Shown here: positions 16,358 to 25,716 of the stretch, piece by piece
How positions within the stretch are numbered: the first letter of the stretch is position 1
How the letters are laid out: each line of letters opens with the position of its first letter
Assembly: GCF_034661235.1 (NCBI RefSeq)
Contig: NZ_CP141059.1
Span: 3,037,501-3,101,500, forward strand
Direction: 5' to 3'
From: Nocardioides bizhenqiangii
GTDB taxonomy: Bacteria; Actinomycetota; Actinomycetes; Propionibacteriales; Nocardioidaceae
Length of the DNA stretch: 64,000 bases
Made by a program: the position numbers and the translations under genes
Notes under the pieces: model-generated
Database searches by the model: none
The model's input: only the letters and a program-made list of their open reading frames with translations
Told to the model about the DNA's origin: nothing

Positions 16358-16479
16358 GACGCCACCTCCTCGCCGTTCGTTGGGGACGACGTCGGCCGGG
16401 GAAGCGGGCGGGGGGCGCAGGTGAGCTGGGCGAGGAGCCGGATCCGCCAGTCGGCGGTCAGGAGCTGGTAGATGGTCAT
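16354..16479 (-). CDS. 41-residue leader ORF coupled to the gsh operon
   Basis: ATG 16479 opens MTIYQLLTADWRIRLLAQLT, continues with a Cys and a Pro/Ser-rich tail, and ends in TGA at 16356-16354, which overlaps the GTG of the membrane protein gene (GTGA). All other joints in this operon are the same 4-nt overlap, which argues the frame is translated. AGGAC directly precedes the ATG, a poor spacing. It may be a regulatory leader peptide or a small protein. Confidence 0.45.
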   Translation of the reverse strand: MTIYQLLTADWRIRLLAQLTCAPRPLPRPTSSPTNGEEVAS

Positions 16480-16503
16480 GTCCTGAAGGCGTTCCGTCGC
16501 GAT

Positions 16504-16516
16504 GGAACAGTGTTCC
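16504..16516. promoter_or_regulatory. Palindrome upstream of the gsh operon
   Basis: GGAACA-G-TGTTCC is a perfect 6-bp inverted repeat with a single central base. A third half-site (GTTCC at 16491-16495) pairs with the first across 8 bp. The cluster lies 25-38 bp before the leader ORF and after the AAA-protein stop. With one central base it cannot fold as a hairpin terminator, so an operator is more likely. Confidence 0.5.
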
Positions 16517-16530
16517 GTCTCCCGGGACGC

Positions 16531-19509
16531 TCAGGACGTGGTGACCTCCCAGGTCACGGCGACGGCGGGATCCGGCTGGTAGCGGCACTGGCGGCCGGTC
16601 CGTACGGAGACCTCCAGGTGCGCACCCAGCTCGGGTGCGCTGGCCCCGACCGCGGCGATCGCCCGCTTGATGCTGCGGGTGACGTTGACCCGGGCGCGCT
16701 CGTCGGTGGCGCCCTGCGGGCGGTCCCGGCCGGAGAGCCCGACCGCGCGACTCAGCTCCTCGAGGAGCGCGTCGAGCTCCCACCGCGCGCGGCTGGCCCG
16801 GTCCGGGTCGTTCATGGCGTCGGCTTCGTCGATCTCCTCGCGAAGGTCGGCGATCCGGCTGCGGTAGGCGCGCTTGGCCTGACTGTCCAGAGCGGCCCCC
16901 AGGTCACTCTGGACGGCGATGCTGCCGCCGGAGTCGGCTCCGGCGAGGTCGAGGGCCGAGACCTCCTTGCCGTTGGCCCGCAGCACCTCCACCAGCTGCA
17001 CCAGCCCGCGCGACTCCTCGACCACACCGGTTCCGAACGGGGTGGTGAACTGCCACCCGACGTCGCTTCGGGTGAGGGTGGCTCGGTGCGGCTCCGCGGC
17101 CGATGCCGTCACGTGATCGGCGAGCTCGCGGCACCGTGCCGCCAGCACGGCCGACTGCACGCGGTCCGCGAGCGCGATCCCCTGCCGGTGGTAGCGAACG
17201 GCCGCGCCATGGTCGCCCTGGAGGTCGGCCAGCAGCCCGATCGTGGTCGCCGTCGGGAGCAGGACCGACGCGCTTCCCGACGACAGCCTGTCGGCGAACG
17301 GCTCCAGCAGGGGCCGGACCGCACGCGCGGCGGGCAGTTCCGCCAGCATTCCCGCGACCAAGCCACACGCGTTGAGCGCGAACAGCGACTCCAGCCCCGT
17401 GGCCAGGATGTCGAGGCCGGCGATGGCCAGACCGAGATGGGTCCTTGCCAGCTCGTCCTCGCCGAGCGCCAGCGCACCCAGTGCGAGGCTGGCCCGCACG
17501 AACGGTGCCGCCAGGAGCTCGCCGGCCTCCTCGGTCGCCGAGAACCGCTCAGCGAGAGCAGGATCCGGGACGCCGTAGACGAAGGCGGTCGCGGCCCGGA
17601 ACGTCATCCCGATGCCGACCAGCTCCTGTGGATGGATCCATGGTCCTGCGCTCTCGAACTCGGACGCGAGCACGTCGAGGCACCGGTCCCGGTCGCCGGC
17701 CAGGGACACCAGCGTGGCGCGCCGGAGACCGGCAGCCAGCCGCCACCTCGGCGACGAGGACAGGTGCGCATAGAGCTCGAGCCGACCGAGCGCCTCCTCG
17801 GCACCCGGGCGGTCGGCGCGCCCCAGCCGCTCACCGAACTGCCACTCGTAGCCGAGCAGGGCGACATCGGGCCGGCCGAGCCGCTCTCCGAGCGCGACGA
17901 GCTCGTCGGCAGCGGCCTCGCGGGCTGCCCACTCGGCCGGCGTCACAGGCGCCAGGTGGAGGTCGGCCAGCGCCTGGCTCAGCAGCGCCGGGTCGCCGAT
18001 CCGGCGCGCCATGGCGACCGCCTCCTCCCCGGTCCGCCGACCTCGCTCGCGCGCAGCCGGATGGGCGATGCTGGCGGCAGCCAGCCGACCCAGGAGCCGG
18101 ACCCGGACAGCTGTGTCCGCCGGGTCGAGCGCCGCGGCGGTGGCGGTCAGCCGGTCGATCGTGCCGGTGTCGGGGACGAGCGGGTTCACGTACCACGCGC
18201 GCCCTGTCTCGGCACGAGCCCGGAGCGCCGGGTCGGCCGGTGCCAGCTCGGCCGCAGCCGCGAAGGAGTGGCCGGCGCCCACCTTCTCCCCCAGCTCGAA
18301 GAGCGACTCACCGCGTTCGACGTGAAGGGCGGCAAGGACGTCCGGCGGCGCGCCGTACGTCGCCAGGACGCCGATCGCCGTCCCGGCCAGCGCGCTCGCC
18401 GCCGACCCGTCGTCCGCGGCACGTAGCGCGACGACGGCCTCGAGCGCGGCGACCGCCGCGGCGGCAGCGTCGCCGGCCGGGAGCGCGAGCAGACGGAGCT
18501 CCGCCGCCCGAGCGCGCGCCGGGCCGCTCCCCTCCGCCTCCAGGGCCGCGGCGAGGGCGAGGCGCAGCTCCCGCTGCGCGGCGGGCGGCACGTTCTCTGC
18601 CGCGGCCTCGGCAAGCAGGGCGTGCCGGAAGCGGATGCCGCCCCCGCGCTCGTCGACGACGAGCTCCTCGGCCCGCCCGATGTCGACCGCGCCCGCGACC
18701 ACCTCGACCGGCCGGTTCAGTGCGCGCGCGAGGACGAGAAGGGAGGTGCCGCCGGGCGCGAGCGCGACCGCCGCGAGCACCCGCGCGTTCTCCGCCCCCA
18801 ACCGCTCGAACCTGCGTCGGAGCACCTCCGTCGCCCGCGACGTGCCACCTCCCTCGGCGGCGAGCACGGCTGCCTCGCGGACGAACAGGGGCACGCCGCC
18901 GGTGCGTTCCCACAGCCCGGCGCCGTCCACCTCGCTGCCCGGAGCCGCCAGCTCGGCCAGCCGGATCGTCTCGTCGCGCGACATCCCGGCAAGCCGCACC
19001 ACGCGGTCGGCGGAGCTGAGCAGCCGGCCGAGCCGCTCCTGCCCCGGCTCCTCGGACCGGGCGGTGAGGACCACGCATGCGGGCACGCCTTGGAGCTGCC
19101 GACCGAGGCGCTCGACGACCCAGGCGGACGACTCGTCGGCCCAGTGGAAGTCCTCGATGATCACCAGCACCGGAGCGCGCGCCTCGATCACCCCGGCGGC
19201 CGCCTCGAGCTGGTCCCAGCGGGCGTCGTCCGCCCCGGTGGCGGTCTCGGCGCGCGCCCGCAGCCCGGCGAGCGCCGAGAACGGCCCTGCACCCTCCTCT
19301 GCCTCGGTCCAGGCCACGTCGAGACCCAGCTCCCGGGCCTCGGCTGCCACCCGCGCTGCGAGCCGCGACTTCCCGATGCCGGCCTCGCCGATCACGAGAC
19401 ACAGCGACGGGGAGCCGTCCAGGGCGGAGCGGACGGCCTCGGTCAGCCGGGCGACCTCGTCGACTCGACCGACGAACCCCGGATCCGGGCGAGCCCCGGC
19501 GGCAGTCAT
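16531..19509 (-). CDS. Large AAA ATPase / TPR-like signalling protein without HTH
   Basis: 992 residues. Residues 11-200 form an AAA (STAND-like) ATPase: [19 protein letters not shown], Walker A GEAGIGKS at 41-48, Walker [13 protein letters not shown]. Residues about 330-800 are Ala/Leu-rich helical repeats as in MalT/LuxR-type regulators. The end, where such proteins carry a LuxR helix-turn-helix, instead has a distinct module: [22 protein letters not shown], a coiled segment [20 protein letters not shown], and [17 protein letters not shown] direct DNA-binding role is therefore doubtful. ATG 19509 is 44 bp from divergent aroA. Confidence 0.75.
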   Translation of the reverse strand: MTAAGARPDPGFVGRVDEVARLTEAVRSALDGSPSLCLVIGEAGIGKSRLAARVAAEARELGLDVAWTEAEEGAGPFSALAGLRARAETATGADDARWDQLEAAAGVIEARAPVLVIIEDFHWADESSAWVVERLGRQLQGVPACVVLTARSEEPGQERLGRLLSSADRVVRLAGMSRDETIRLAELAAPGSEVDGAGLWERTGGVPLFVREAAVLAAEGGGTSRATEVLRRRFERLGAENARVLAAVALAPGGTSLLVLARALNRPVEVVAGAVDIGRAEELVVDERGGGIRFRHALLAEAAAENVPPAAQRELRLALAAALEAEGSGPARARAAELRLLALPAGDAAAAAVAALEAVVALRAADDGSAASALAGTAIGVLATYGAPPDVLAALHVERGESLFELGEKVGAGHSFAAAAELAPADPALRARAETGRAWYVNPLVPDTGTIDRLTATAAALDPADTAVRVRLLGRLAAASIAHPAARERGRRTGEEAVAMARRIGDPALLSQALADLHLAPVTPAEWAAREAAADELVALGERLGRPDVALLGYEWQFGERLGRADRPGAEEALGRLELYAHLSSSPRWRLAAGLRRATLVSLAGDRDRCLDVLASEFESAGPWIHPQELVGIGMTFRAATAFVYGVPDPALAERFSATEEAGELLAAPFVRASLALGALALGEDELARTHLGLAIAGLDILATGLESLFALNACGLVAGMLAELPAARAVRPLLEPFADRLSSGSASVLLPTATTIGLLADLQGDHGAAVRYHRQGIALADRVQSAVLAARCRELADHVTASAAEPHRATLTRSDVGWQFTTPFGTGVVEESRGLVQLVEVLRANGKEVSALDLAGADSGGSIAVQSDLGAALDSQAKRAYRSRIADLREEIDEADAMNDPDRASRARWELDALLEELSRAVGLSGRDRPQGATDERARVNVTRSIKRAIAAVGASAPELGAHLEVSVRTGRQCRYQPDPAVAVTWEVTTS

Positions 19510-19552
19510 GCGGCACAGCGTGCCAGAAGTTCCTCCTAGACTGTGGCGAGTC

Positions 19553-20866
19553 ATGACCTCTCCTGCCGTCGCGCTCGCCGACCCCTGGCCCGCGCCCGTG
19601 GCGACCGGTCCCGTCGACGCGGTGGTCTCGCTGCCCGGCAGCAAGTCGCTGACCAACCGCGCGCTGGTCCTGGCAGCGCTCGCCGATGGGCCGTCCGTCG
19701 TACGACGGGCGCTGCGGTCCCGCGACACGCTGCTGATGGCGCGGGCGCTGACCGGGCTCGGTGCGGCGGTCGACTCGAGCGGTGACGACTGGGCGGTCAC
19801 GCCGATGCCGACCGCGACCCGACCGGCTCGGCGGGCTCCGGCCGAGGTCGACTGCGGGCTGGCCGGCACCGTGATGCGGTTCGTGCCACCGGTGGCGGGG
19901 CTGGTGGATGGCGTGGTCGCGTTCGACGGCGACCCGCACATGCGCAACCGGCCGGTCGGCGAGGTGCTGACCGCGCTCACCGCGCTCGGGATGAGGGTCG
20001 ACGACGGTGGTCGCGGGTCGCTGCCGTTCACGGTCGCCGGTGAGGGACGGGTGCCGGGCGGGACGGTCGTGATCGACGCGTCGGCGTCGTCGCAGTTCGT
20101 GTCCGCGCTGCTGCTGGCGGGCGCCCGGTACGACCACGGTGTCGACGTGCGCCACGACGGCAAGCCGATCCCGTCCCTCCCCCACATCGAGATGACGATC
20201 GCGATGCTGCGCGCCCGCGGGGTCGAGGTCGACGACACCGACGCGAACCGGTGGGCGGTGGCGCCCGGACCCGTCGCCGCTCACGACGAGACGATCGAGC
20301 CCGACCTCTCCAACGCCGCGCCGTTCCTGGCGCTGGCCGCGGTGACCGGCGGCTCGGTCACGGTCCGCGACTGGCCGATCGCCACGACGCAGCCCGGAGA
20401 TGCGTTGCGCGACCTGCTCGCGCAGATGGGCTGCACGGTCGACCGGGTCGACGACGGCCTCCGCGTGACCGGACCCGCGGGCGGTCATCGCGATCTCCTC
20501 GGGCTCGACGCCGACCTGCACGACGTCGGCGAGCTGACGCCCGCGATCGCCGCGCTGTGTGCGCTGGCGTCCACGCCCTCCCACCTGCGGGGCATCGCCC
20601 ACATCCGCGGCCACGAGACCGACCGGCTGGCCGCCCTCGCGGCAGAGCTCGGCGCCCTCGGGGCCGACGTCACCGAGCACCCCGACGGCCTCTCGCTCCG
20701 GCCCGCGCCGCTCGGGGGCGGGGTGTTCCACACCTACGCCGACCACCGGATGGCCCACGCCGGCGTGATCGTCGGCGCGGCGGTGCCCGGCGTCCTGGTC
20801 GAGGACGTCGCCACGACCAGCAAGACCTTCCCCGACTTCCCCGGCTTCTGGGCCGCGCTGCTCTGA
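19553..20866 (+). CDS. aroA: EPSP synthase (3-phosphoshikimate 1-carboxyvinyltransferase)
   Basis: 437 residues, full length. [17 protein letters not shown] binds shikimate-3-phosphate and [19 protein letters not shown] is the first domain signature, [14 protein letters not shown] holds the catalytic Asp, [15 protein letters not shown] the second signature, and [14 protein letters not shown] the third. It joins PEP to shikimate-3-phosphate in the aromatic pathway. Followed by rsgA after 8 bp, as in mycobacteria (Rv3227-Rv3228). Confidence 0.97.
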   Translation: MTSPAVALADPWPAPVATGPVDAVVSLPGSKSLTNRALVLAALADGPSVVRRALRSRDTLLMARALTGLGAAVDSSGDDWAVTPMPTATRPARRAPAEVDCGLAGTVMRFVPPVAGLVDGVVAFDGDPHMRNRPVGEVLTALTALGMRVDDGGRGSLPFTVAGEGRVPGGTVVIDASASSQFVSALLLAGARYDHGVDVRHDGKPIPSLPHIEMTIAMLRARGVEVDDTDANRWAVAPGPVAAHDETIEPDLSNAAPFLALAAVTGGSVTVRDWPIATTQPGDALRDLLAQMGCTVDRVDDGLRVTGPAGGHRDLLGLDADLHDVGELTPAIAALCALASTPSHLRGIAHIRGHETDRLAALAAELGALGADVTEHPDGLSLRPAPLGGGVFHTYADHRMAHAGVIVGAAVPGVLVEDVATTSKTFPDFPGFWAALL

Positions 20867-20874
20867 GGTCGGGG

Positions 20875-21879
20875 ATGAGCGGTCGGTACGGCGAGCACGA
20901 CGTCGAGCACTACGAGCGGCCGCGCCGCCGTACCCGCCCACGCACCAAGGAGCGCCCGTCGTACGACGACGCGGCCGACGGCACCGTCGTGACCGTCGAC
21001 CGCGGCCGCTTCACCCTCCTCGTCGAGGGCCGGACCGTGATGGCGATGAAGGCCCGGCCGCTCGGCCGCAAGGGCGTCGTGGTCGGCGACCGGGTCCGGG
21101 TGGTCGGCGACGTCTCGGGCGCGGACGGCAGCCTCGCGCGGATCGTGGAGGTCGGGGACCGCAGCACCGTGCTCCGGCGGACGGCCGACGACGACGACCC
21201 CGTCGAGCGGGTGCTCGTCGCCAACGCCAGCCAGTTGGTCGTCGTGACCGCGCTCGCCGACCCTGAGCCCCGGTCGCGGTGGATCGACCGCGCCCTGGTG
21301 GCGGCGTACGACGGCGGCCTCGCCCCGCTGCTCTGCCTGACCAAGGCCGACCTCGAGGACCCCGAGACGCTGCTCTCGACCTACCGCTCGCTCGGCGTGC
21401 CCTGGGTGGTGACCCACCGCGACAGCGACCGCCGGATCGTCGGCCTCGAGGGGCTGCAGGAGCGGCTCACCGGCCACACCAGCGTGCTCATCGGCACCAG
21501 CGGTGTCGGCAAGTCGACGCTGGTCAACGCGATCGTGCCTGACGCCGACCGCGCGATCGGCCACGTCAACGCCGTCACCGGGCAGGGCCGCCACACCTCG
21601 ACCTCCGCCATGATGCTCGCGCTGCCGGACGAGGCCGGGTGGATCGTCGACACGCCGGGCATCCGCTCCTTCGGCCTGGCGCACGTCCAGCCGGAGCACC
21701 TGATCGGCGCGTTCCCCGACCTCGACGAGATGACCGAGGACTGCCCGCGCGGGTGCACCCACGGGGACGACGAGCCCGAGTGCGGGCTCGACGAGGCCGT
21801 GGCCCGCGGTGACGCCGACGCCGACCGGGTCTCGTCGTTCCGGCGACTCCTCGCCGCCCGCTCCGTCACCGAGTACTGA
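20875..21879 (+). CDS. rsgA: Ribosome small-subunit GTPase RsgA
   Basis: 334 residues. N-terminal OB fold (GTVVTVDRGRFTLLVEG), then a circularly permuted GTPase with G4 (LTKADL) before G1 (IGTSGVGKSTLVNAIV) and G3 (DTPGIRSF), then a zinc domain (DCPRGCTHGDDEPECGL). RsgA tests late 30S assembly and is activated by the ribosome. It starts 8 bp after aroA and is probably in the same operon. Confidence 0.97.
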   Translation: MSGRYGEHDVEHYERPRRRTRPRTKERPSYDDAADGTVVTVDRGRFTLLVEGRTVMAMKARPLGRKGVVVGDRVRVVGDVSGADGSLARIVEVGDRSTVLRRTADDDDPVERVLVANASQLVVVTALADPEPRSRWIDRALVAAYDGGLAPLLCLTKADLEDPETLLSTYRSLGVPWVVTHRDSDRRIVGLEGLQERLTGHTSVLIGTSGVGKSTLVNAIVPDADRAIGHVNAVTGQGRHTSTSAMMLALPDEAGWIVDTPGIRSFGLAHVQPEHLIGAFPDLDEMTEDCPRGCTHGDDEPECGLDEAVARGDADADRVSSFRRLLAARSVTEY

Positions 21880-21896
21880 CGGCGCCAGCGGTCAGT
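21875..21896. terminator. Bidirectional terminator candidate between rsgA and DUF2231
   Basis: ACTGAC (21875-21880) and GTCAGT (21891-21896) form a 6-bp inverted repeat with a GC-rich inner part (GGCGCCAGCG). It covers the rsgA stop and the last bases of the convergent gene. No T run follows, so it is a weak call. Confidence 0.4.
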
Positions 21897-22356
21897 CGCC
21901 GACTCCGTACCAGGCGATCTGGGCACCGGCGTCGCCGGTGAGCACCGCGTAGACCAGCGTCAGGACCGCCAGCCCCGCGAGGACGATCCCGACCACCACC
22001 CGCACCGCTCCCTCGCGCCGGTGCATGCCGGCGGCGAGGAGGGCGACGACCGCGAACCCGGTCGTCGACCAGCGGAACACGTTGGCCCGGCTCTCGTGGG
22101 TCTCGAGCAGCTCGGCGAGCGGTCCGCCGTAGGGGTTCCCCTCCACCAGGTCCTCGCCGGTGAGGTACGCCGTCCACACCGCGCCGACCGCGACCAGTGC
22201 CGCCACGGCGACCGGCCAGCGCAGCCAGTCCCGCCAGCGGCCCGGGACCGCGTACGCGATGGCGGCCAGCGCCGCGAGGGGAGTGAGCACGACCGCCCCG
22301 TGGACCACGAGGGCGTGCAGCGGCAGTCCGTTGATCTCCATGACGAGAGGATGCAT
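21892..22356 (-). CDS. DUF2231 membrane protein
   Basis: 154 residues with four hydrophobic segments. The opening INGLPLHALVVHGAVVLTPL with its two His residues and RANVFRWSTTGFAVVALL are the DUF2231 pattern, a family often linked to haem or redox membrane complexes but without assigned function. ATG 22356 is preceded by GAGGATTGTGTG. It is convergent with rsgA and divergent from hisN (69 bp). Confidence 0.85.
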   Translation of the reverse strand: MHPLVMEINGLPLHALVVHGAVVLTPLAALAAIAYAVPGRWRDWLRWPVAVAALVAVGAVWTAYLTGEDLVEGNPYGGPLAELLETHESRANVFRWSTTGFAVVALLAAGMHRREGAVRVVVGIVLAGLAVLTLVYAVLTGDAGAQIAWYGVGD

Positions 22357-22425
22357 CACACAATCCTCTACGGACGCGAGGCGCACCTGGTTCAGTCCGC
22401 CGCGCCGATGGCTAGGGTGAGCCCC

Positions 22426-23301
22426 GTGAGCACCGACTACACCGACGACCTCCGGCTGGCACACCTGCTGGCGGACGACGCGGACTCGCTCACCCAGGCT
22501 CGCTTCCGCTCCGTCGACCTGCACGTGATGAGCAAGCCCGACCTGACGCCGGTGACCGATGCCGACCAGGCCGTGGAGGAGTCGATCCGTCGTACTCTCT
22601 CGAAGGCCCGGAGCCGCGACGCGATCACCGGCGAGGAGACCGGCACCTCCGGCCACTCGCAGCGCCGGTGGATCGTCGACCCGATCGACGGGACCAAGAA
22701 CTTCGTCCGCGGCGTCCCGGTCTGGGCCACCCTGATCGCGCTCGCGGTCGACGACGAGGTGGTCCTCGGCGTCGTGTCGGCTCCGTTGCTGCAGCGCCGC
22801 TGGTGGGCGTCGACCGGCCAGGGCGCGTGGACCGGCAAGTCGCTGCTCAAGCCCACCCGGTGCCAGGTCTCCGACGTACGACGCCTAGAGGACGCGTCGT
22901 TCTCCTACTCCTCGCTCTCGGAGTGGGAGGACCGCGGTCTCGGTGAGGACGTGCTGGCGATGATGCGGCGGGTGTGGCGCACGCGGGCGTACGGGGACTT
23001 CTGGTCCTACATGCTGCTCGCCGAGGGGGCCGTCGACGTGGCGGCCGAACCCGCCCTCGAGACCTACGACATGGCGGCGCTCGACATCATCGTGCGCGAG
23101 GCCGGCGGCCGGTTCACGTCCCTCGACGGCGTCGACGGCCCGTGGGGCGGCAACGCGCTGGCGTCCAACGGCCACCTGCACGACGCCGCGCTGTCGTTCC
23201 TCGGCTCGGTGCCGGACGGCGGCGACGACGACCCGGACTGGCCCGCCAACGGCCCCGGCACGGTTTCGGACATCTGGTCCCGGAGCCCGCGCCGCGAGTA
23301 A
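22426..23301 (+). CDS. hisN: Histidinol-phosphatase, inositol-monophosphatase type
   Basis: 291 residues. GEETGTSG supplies the first metal Glu, WIVDPIDGTKNFVRG the two metal Asp residues, and YGDFWSYMLLAEGAVDVAAE with YDMAALDIIVREAGG the last metal Asp. This group (HisN of corynebacteria and mycobacteria) makes histidinol from its phosphate. GTG 22426 follows AGGGTGAGCC. Orthologues of the aroA-rsgA-hisN order occur in actinobacteria, supporting the assignment over a generic inositol phosphatase. Confidence 0.9.
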   Translation: MSTDYTDDLRLAHLLADDADSLTQARFRSVDLHVMSKPDLTPVTDADQAVEESIRRTLSKARSRDAITGEETGTSGHSQRRWIVDPIDGTKNFVRGVPVWATLIALAVDDEVVLGVVSAPLLQRRWWASTGQGAWTGKSLLKPTRCQVSDVRRLEDASFSYSSLSEWEDRGLGEDVLAMMRRVWRTRAYGDFWSYMLLAEGAVDVAAEPALETYDMAALDIIVREAGGRFTSLDGVDGPWGGNALASNGHLHDAALSFLGSVPDGGDDDPDWPANGPGTVSDIWSRSPRRE

Positions 23302-23311
23302 CCTGCTTCAC

Positions 23312-23743
23312 ATGCGCATCAACCAGGTCCTCCAGGCCAAGCAGCTGCGGGACGTTGTCACGATCAGCCCCGACGCCGGGGTTCGTGAGCTTGTCGCGAC
23401 GCTCGCCGAGCACAACATCGGGGCGCTCATCGTGAGTGCCGACGGGAAGTCGATGGACGGCATCGTGAGCGAACGCGACGTCGTCCGCCGGATGCACAGC
23501 GACGGCACCGTCATCGACAACACGGTCGGCGGGATCATGACCGAGGTCGTGAAGACCTGCACGCCCGAGGACGAGCTCGACGACGTGATGCGGACGATGA
23601 CCGAGGGCCGGTTCCGGCACATCCCGGTCTGCGAGGGCGACCGTCTGGTCGGCATCGTCAGCATCGGCGACCTGGTGCGGCACAAGATCGACCGGCTCCA
23701 GTTCGAGCGCGACCAGCTGGACAGCTACGTCCACCGGACCTGA
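23312..23743 (+). CDS. CBS-domain pair protein
   Basis: 143 residues made of two CBS motifs (RDVVTISPDAGVRELVATLA and VKTCTPEDELDDVMRTMTEG) ending in VGIVSIGDLVRHKI. Such stand-alone pairs bind adenine nucleotides and act as energy sensors; the partner is unknown. It starts 10 bp after hisN and is probably in its operon. Confidence 0.9.
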   Translation: MRINQVLQAKQLRDVVTISPDAGVRELVATLAEHNIGALIVSADGKSMDGIVSERDVVRRMHSDGTVIDNTVGGIMTEVVKTCTPEDELDDVMRTMTEGRFRHIPVCEGDRLVGIVSIGDLVRHKIDRLQFERDQLDSYVHRT

Positions 23744-23744
23744 G

Positions 23745-23764
23745 GGGTCTCGACAGGCTCGACC
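23745..23764 (+). repeat. Dispersed 20-bp repeat, intergenic copy
   Basis: GGGTCTCGACAGGCTCGACC lies directly after the CBS stop (TGA 23741-23743). An identical 20-mer occurs inside egtB at 37878-37897. It contains a short internal repeat (CTCGAC ... CTCGACC). I recall the same motif as a frequent intergenic repeat in Nocardioides genomes, which I cannot verify here. Confidence 0.75.
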
Positions 23765-23790
23765 GCCAAGCGGGGGCCTAGGGTGGGCTC

Positions 23791-24159
23791 ATGGACAAGC
23801 CTGAGATCGAGTTCTTCGACCCCGAGCCGCCCGCCGACCTCGTGGTCACCGACGTCACCGTCGGCGACGGCGCCGAGGCGACCGCCGGCAGCAACGTGTC
23901 GGTGCACTACGTGGGCGTTGCCCACTCGAGCGGCGAGGAGTTCGACGCGTCGTACAACCGGGGTGCTCCGTTGCAGTTCCGGCTGGGCGTCGGCCAGGTC
24001 ATCCAGGGCTGGGACACCGGCGTGCAGGGCATGAAGGTCGGCGGCCGGCGTCAGCTGGTCATCCCGCCCCACCTCGGGTACGGCGACCGCGGGGCCGGCG
24101 GCGCGATCAAGCCCGGCGAGACGCTCATCTTCGTCGTCGACCTGCTCGGCGTCAGCTGA
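23791..24159 (+). CDS. FKBP-type peptidyl-prolyl isomerase
   Basis: 122 residues, one FKBP domain: VSVHYVGVAHSSGEEFDASY, QVIQGWDTGVQGMKVGGRRQ and LVIPPHLGYGDRG. Asp in FDASY, Ile/Trp in VIQGWD and Tyr in LGYGDRG are the active-site residues. No signal peptide, so cytosolic folding helper. It follows the CBS gene after 47 bp that hold the dispersed repeat. Confidence 0.95.
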   Translation: MDKPEIEFFDPEPPADLVVTDVTVGDGAEATAGSNVSVHYVGVAHSSGEEFDASYNRGAPLQFRLGVGQVIQGWDTGVQGMKVGGRRQLVIPPHLGYGDRGAGGAIKPGETLIFVVDLLGVS

Positions 24160-24214
24160 CCGACCGCTGGCCCGCAGCCGTGGGTGGCCGGCCAGAACGC
24201 GTCATGGCGCGTCT

Positions 24215-25615
24215 TCACCCTCCGTTGCCACTCGAGAACGTCCCACGCGGGTCGATCGCAGCACGCACCCGGCCCAGCCGGGCCCAGTCCTCGGCGTCGT
24301 GGAAGCGGCTGGTGTCCACCCGCACCTCGGTGAAGGTCGGTACCAGGCCGACGCGTGACCAGCGCGCCATGGCACGGACCACGGAGAACGCCGCCGCCCT
24401 GCCGGCGACCACGGCCTGGGGCGTGGGCGCCATTGCGATGCAGAGGAGCGCGTAGGCACCGTCGATGCGCGACAGGGCGCCACCGTCCTCGGCGGGCCGT
24501 CCCAGTGCGCCCCCGAGGTGACGCAGCTCGGCGAGCATCAGCCCTGCCGACGTACCGGGGCCGACCTGGCTGAGGAACGCCGCCAACGCCTCGTCGTCGA
24601 GCTCGCCGAGCAGGGCGTGCTCGCCGACGGCAGGCACGGGCTCCGGCGGGTCCATGTGCACCGCGAGCAGACCCGCTGCCGGCATCCGACCGAAGGTGTC
24701 CACCTCGGGCGTCAGCGCGCGGAGCGGCGCGAGCAACTCGGCGGCGGTGACGTCGTCCTCCAGCACCGCACCGTCGATGACGACCAGGTCGCGGCCAGAG
24801 AGGAACGGCGGCAGCTCGGGCAGCGGCGGGAAGCTCATCACCCTGAGTGAGGTGGTCACCGAGTCCGGGACCGTCCGGGTCCAGGCCGCCCATGTGGCGA
24901 CCACCTCGGGAGCCCGCTCCCGGTCCCACAACAGCATGCCGGCGAAGACCTCGGCATAGGGCAGCAGCGTGAGCTCCACGGCGACGACGACGCCGATGCC
25001 TCCGCAGCCTCCGCGAGCGGCCCAGAACAGGTCGGCGTGCTCGTCGGCGGTCGCCCGGACGAGCTCGCCGTCCGCCGTCACCACCTCGACCGCGGTGAGG
25101 CTGTTGGCGGCGATCCCGTGCTTCCGGCCGTAGAAGGAGAGCCCGCCGCCGAGCAGGTACCCGACGACGCCGACGTCCGGCGCGCTGCCGTGCATCGCGG
25201 TCAGGCCGTACGGCGCCGCCGCCGCGACGACGTCCTCCCAGATGGTCCCGCCGAGCACCCGTGCGACGCGGGCGTCGCCGTCGACCGTGACACCAGTGAG
25301 TGCCGACAACCGCACCAGCAGGAGGTCGTCGATCGCCGTCTCGGCGAGAGGAGCGCTGCCGTGGCCGGTGCTCATCGCAGCGACCCGGAGGCCGGCAGTG
25401 GTTGCGGCGCGGATCACGGCGGCGACGCCGTCGGCCGACGACGGCACCGCGACCGCGGCCGGCCTGAGGTCGACGGCAAGGTTCCAGGCGACGCGGGCGG
25501 CGTCGTACGCCTCCGTGCCGGCGAGGTGCACGACGCCGGCAGCGACGAGCTCGTCGAGGGCGGACAGGTCGACGGATGAGGGGGTGGTGGTGAGGTTGAT
25601 GTCGATCGAGTTCAT
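24215..25615 (-). CDS. FAD-linked oxidase, BBE/6-hydroxynicotine-oxidase type
   Basis: 466 residues. An FAD_binding_4 domain (VAVPSSADGVAAVIRAATTA, STGHGSAPLAE with the His of the flavin-linking region, GVVGYLLGGGLSFYGRKHG) and a C-terminal BBE motif (RFHDAEDWARLGRVRAAIDP, FSSGNGG). These enzymes oxidise sugars, alkaloids or reticuline-like molecules and make H2O2. ATG 25615 is chosen; GTG 25636 would add seven residues. Divergent from a LuxR regulator that probably controls it. Substrate unknown. Confidence 0.85.
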   Translation of the reverse strand: MNSIDINLTTTPSSVDLSALDELVAAGVVHLAGTEAYDAARVAWNLAVDLRPAAVAVPSSADGVAAVIRAATTAGLRVAAMSTGHGSAPLAETAIDDLLLVRLSALTGVTVDGDARVARVLGGTIWEDVVAAAAPYGLTAMHGSAPDVGVVGYLLGGGLSFYGRKHGIAANSLTAVEVVTADGELVRATADEHADLFWAARGGCGGIGVVVAVELTLLPYAEVFAGMLLWDRERAPEVVATWAAWTRTVPDSVTTSLRVMSFPPLPELPPFLSGRDLVVIDGAVLEDDVTAAELLAPLRALTPEVDTFGRMPAAGLLAVHMDPPEPVPAVGEHALLGELDDEALAAFLSQVGPGTSAGLMLAELRHLGGALGRPAEDGGALSRIDGAYALLCIAMAPTPQAVVAGRAAAFSVVRAMARWSRVGLVPTFTEVRVDTSRFHDAEDWARLGRVRAAIDPRGTFSSGNGG

Positions 25616-25690
25616 GCCGACAACGGTCCGGTCCACGGCCCTGTTCGCACCATCCCGATCGACCGGGGACCTGCCGGCCCCTCCCCCTGG

Positions 25691-25704
25691 GTGGTCCAGA
25701 CCAC
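25691..25704. promoter_or_regulatory. Palindrome between the flavin oxidase and LuxR genes
   Basis: GTGGTC-CA-GACCAC is a perfect inverted repeat with 6-bp arms. It lies 13 bp before the LuxR ATG and 76 bp before the oxidase start, in the shared divergent region. A candidate operator for the LuxR protein. Confidence 0.5.
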
Positions 25705-25716
25705 CAGACTTCTGGG

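Noticed and set aside
19510..20238. N-terminal extension of the AAA protein into aroA
   Set aside because: ATP-binding family start fits ATG 19509, and the extension is antisense to the conserved start of AroA.
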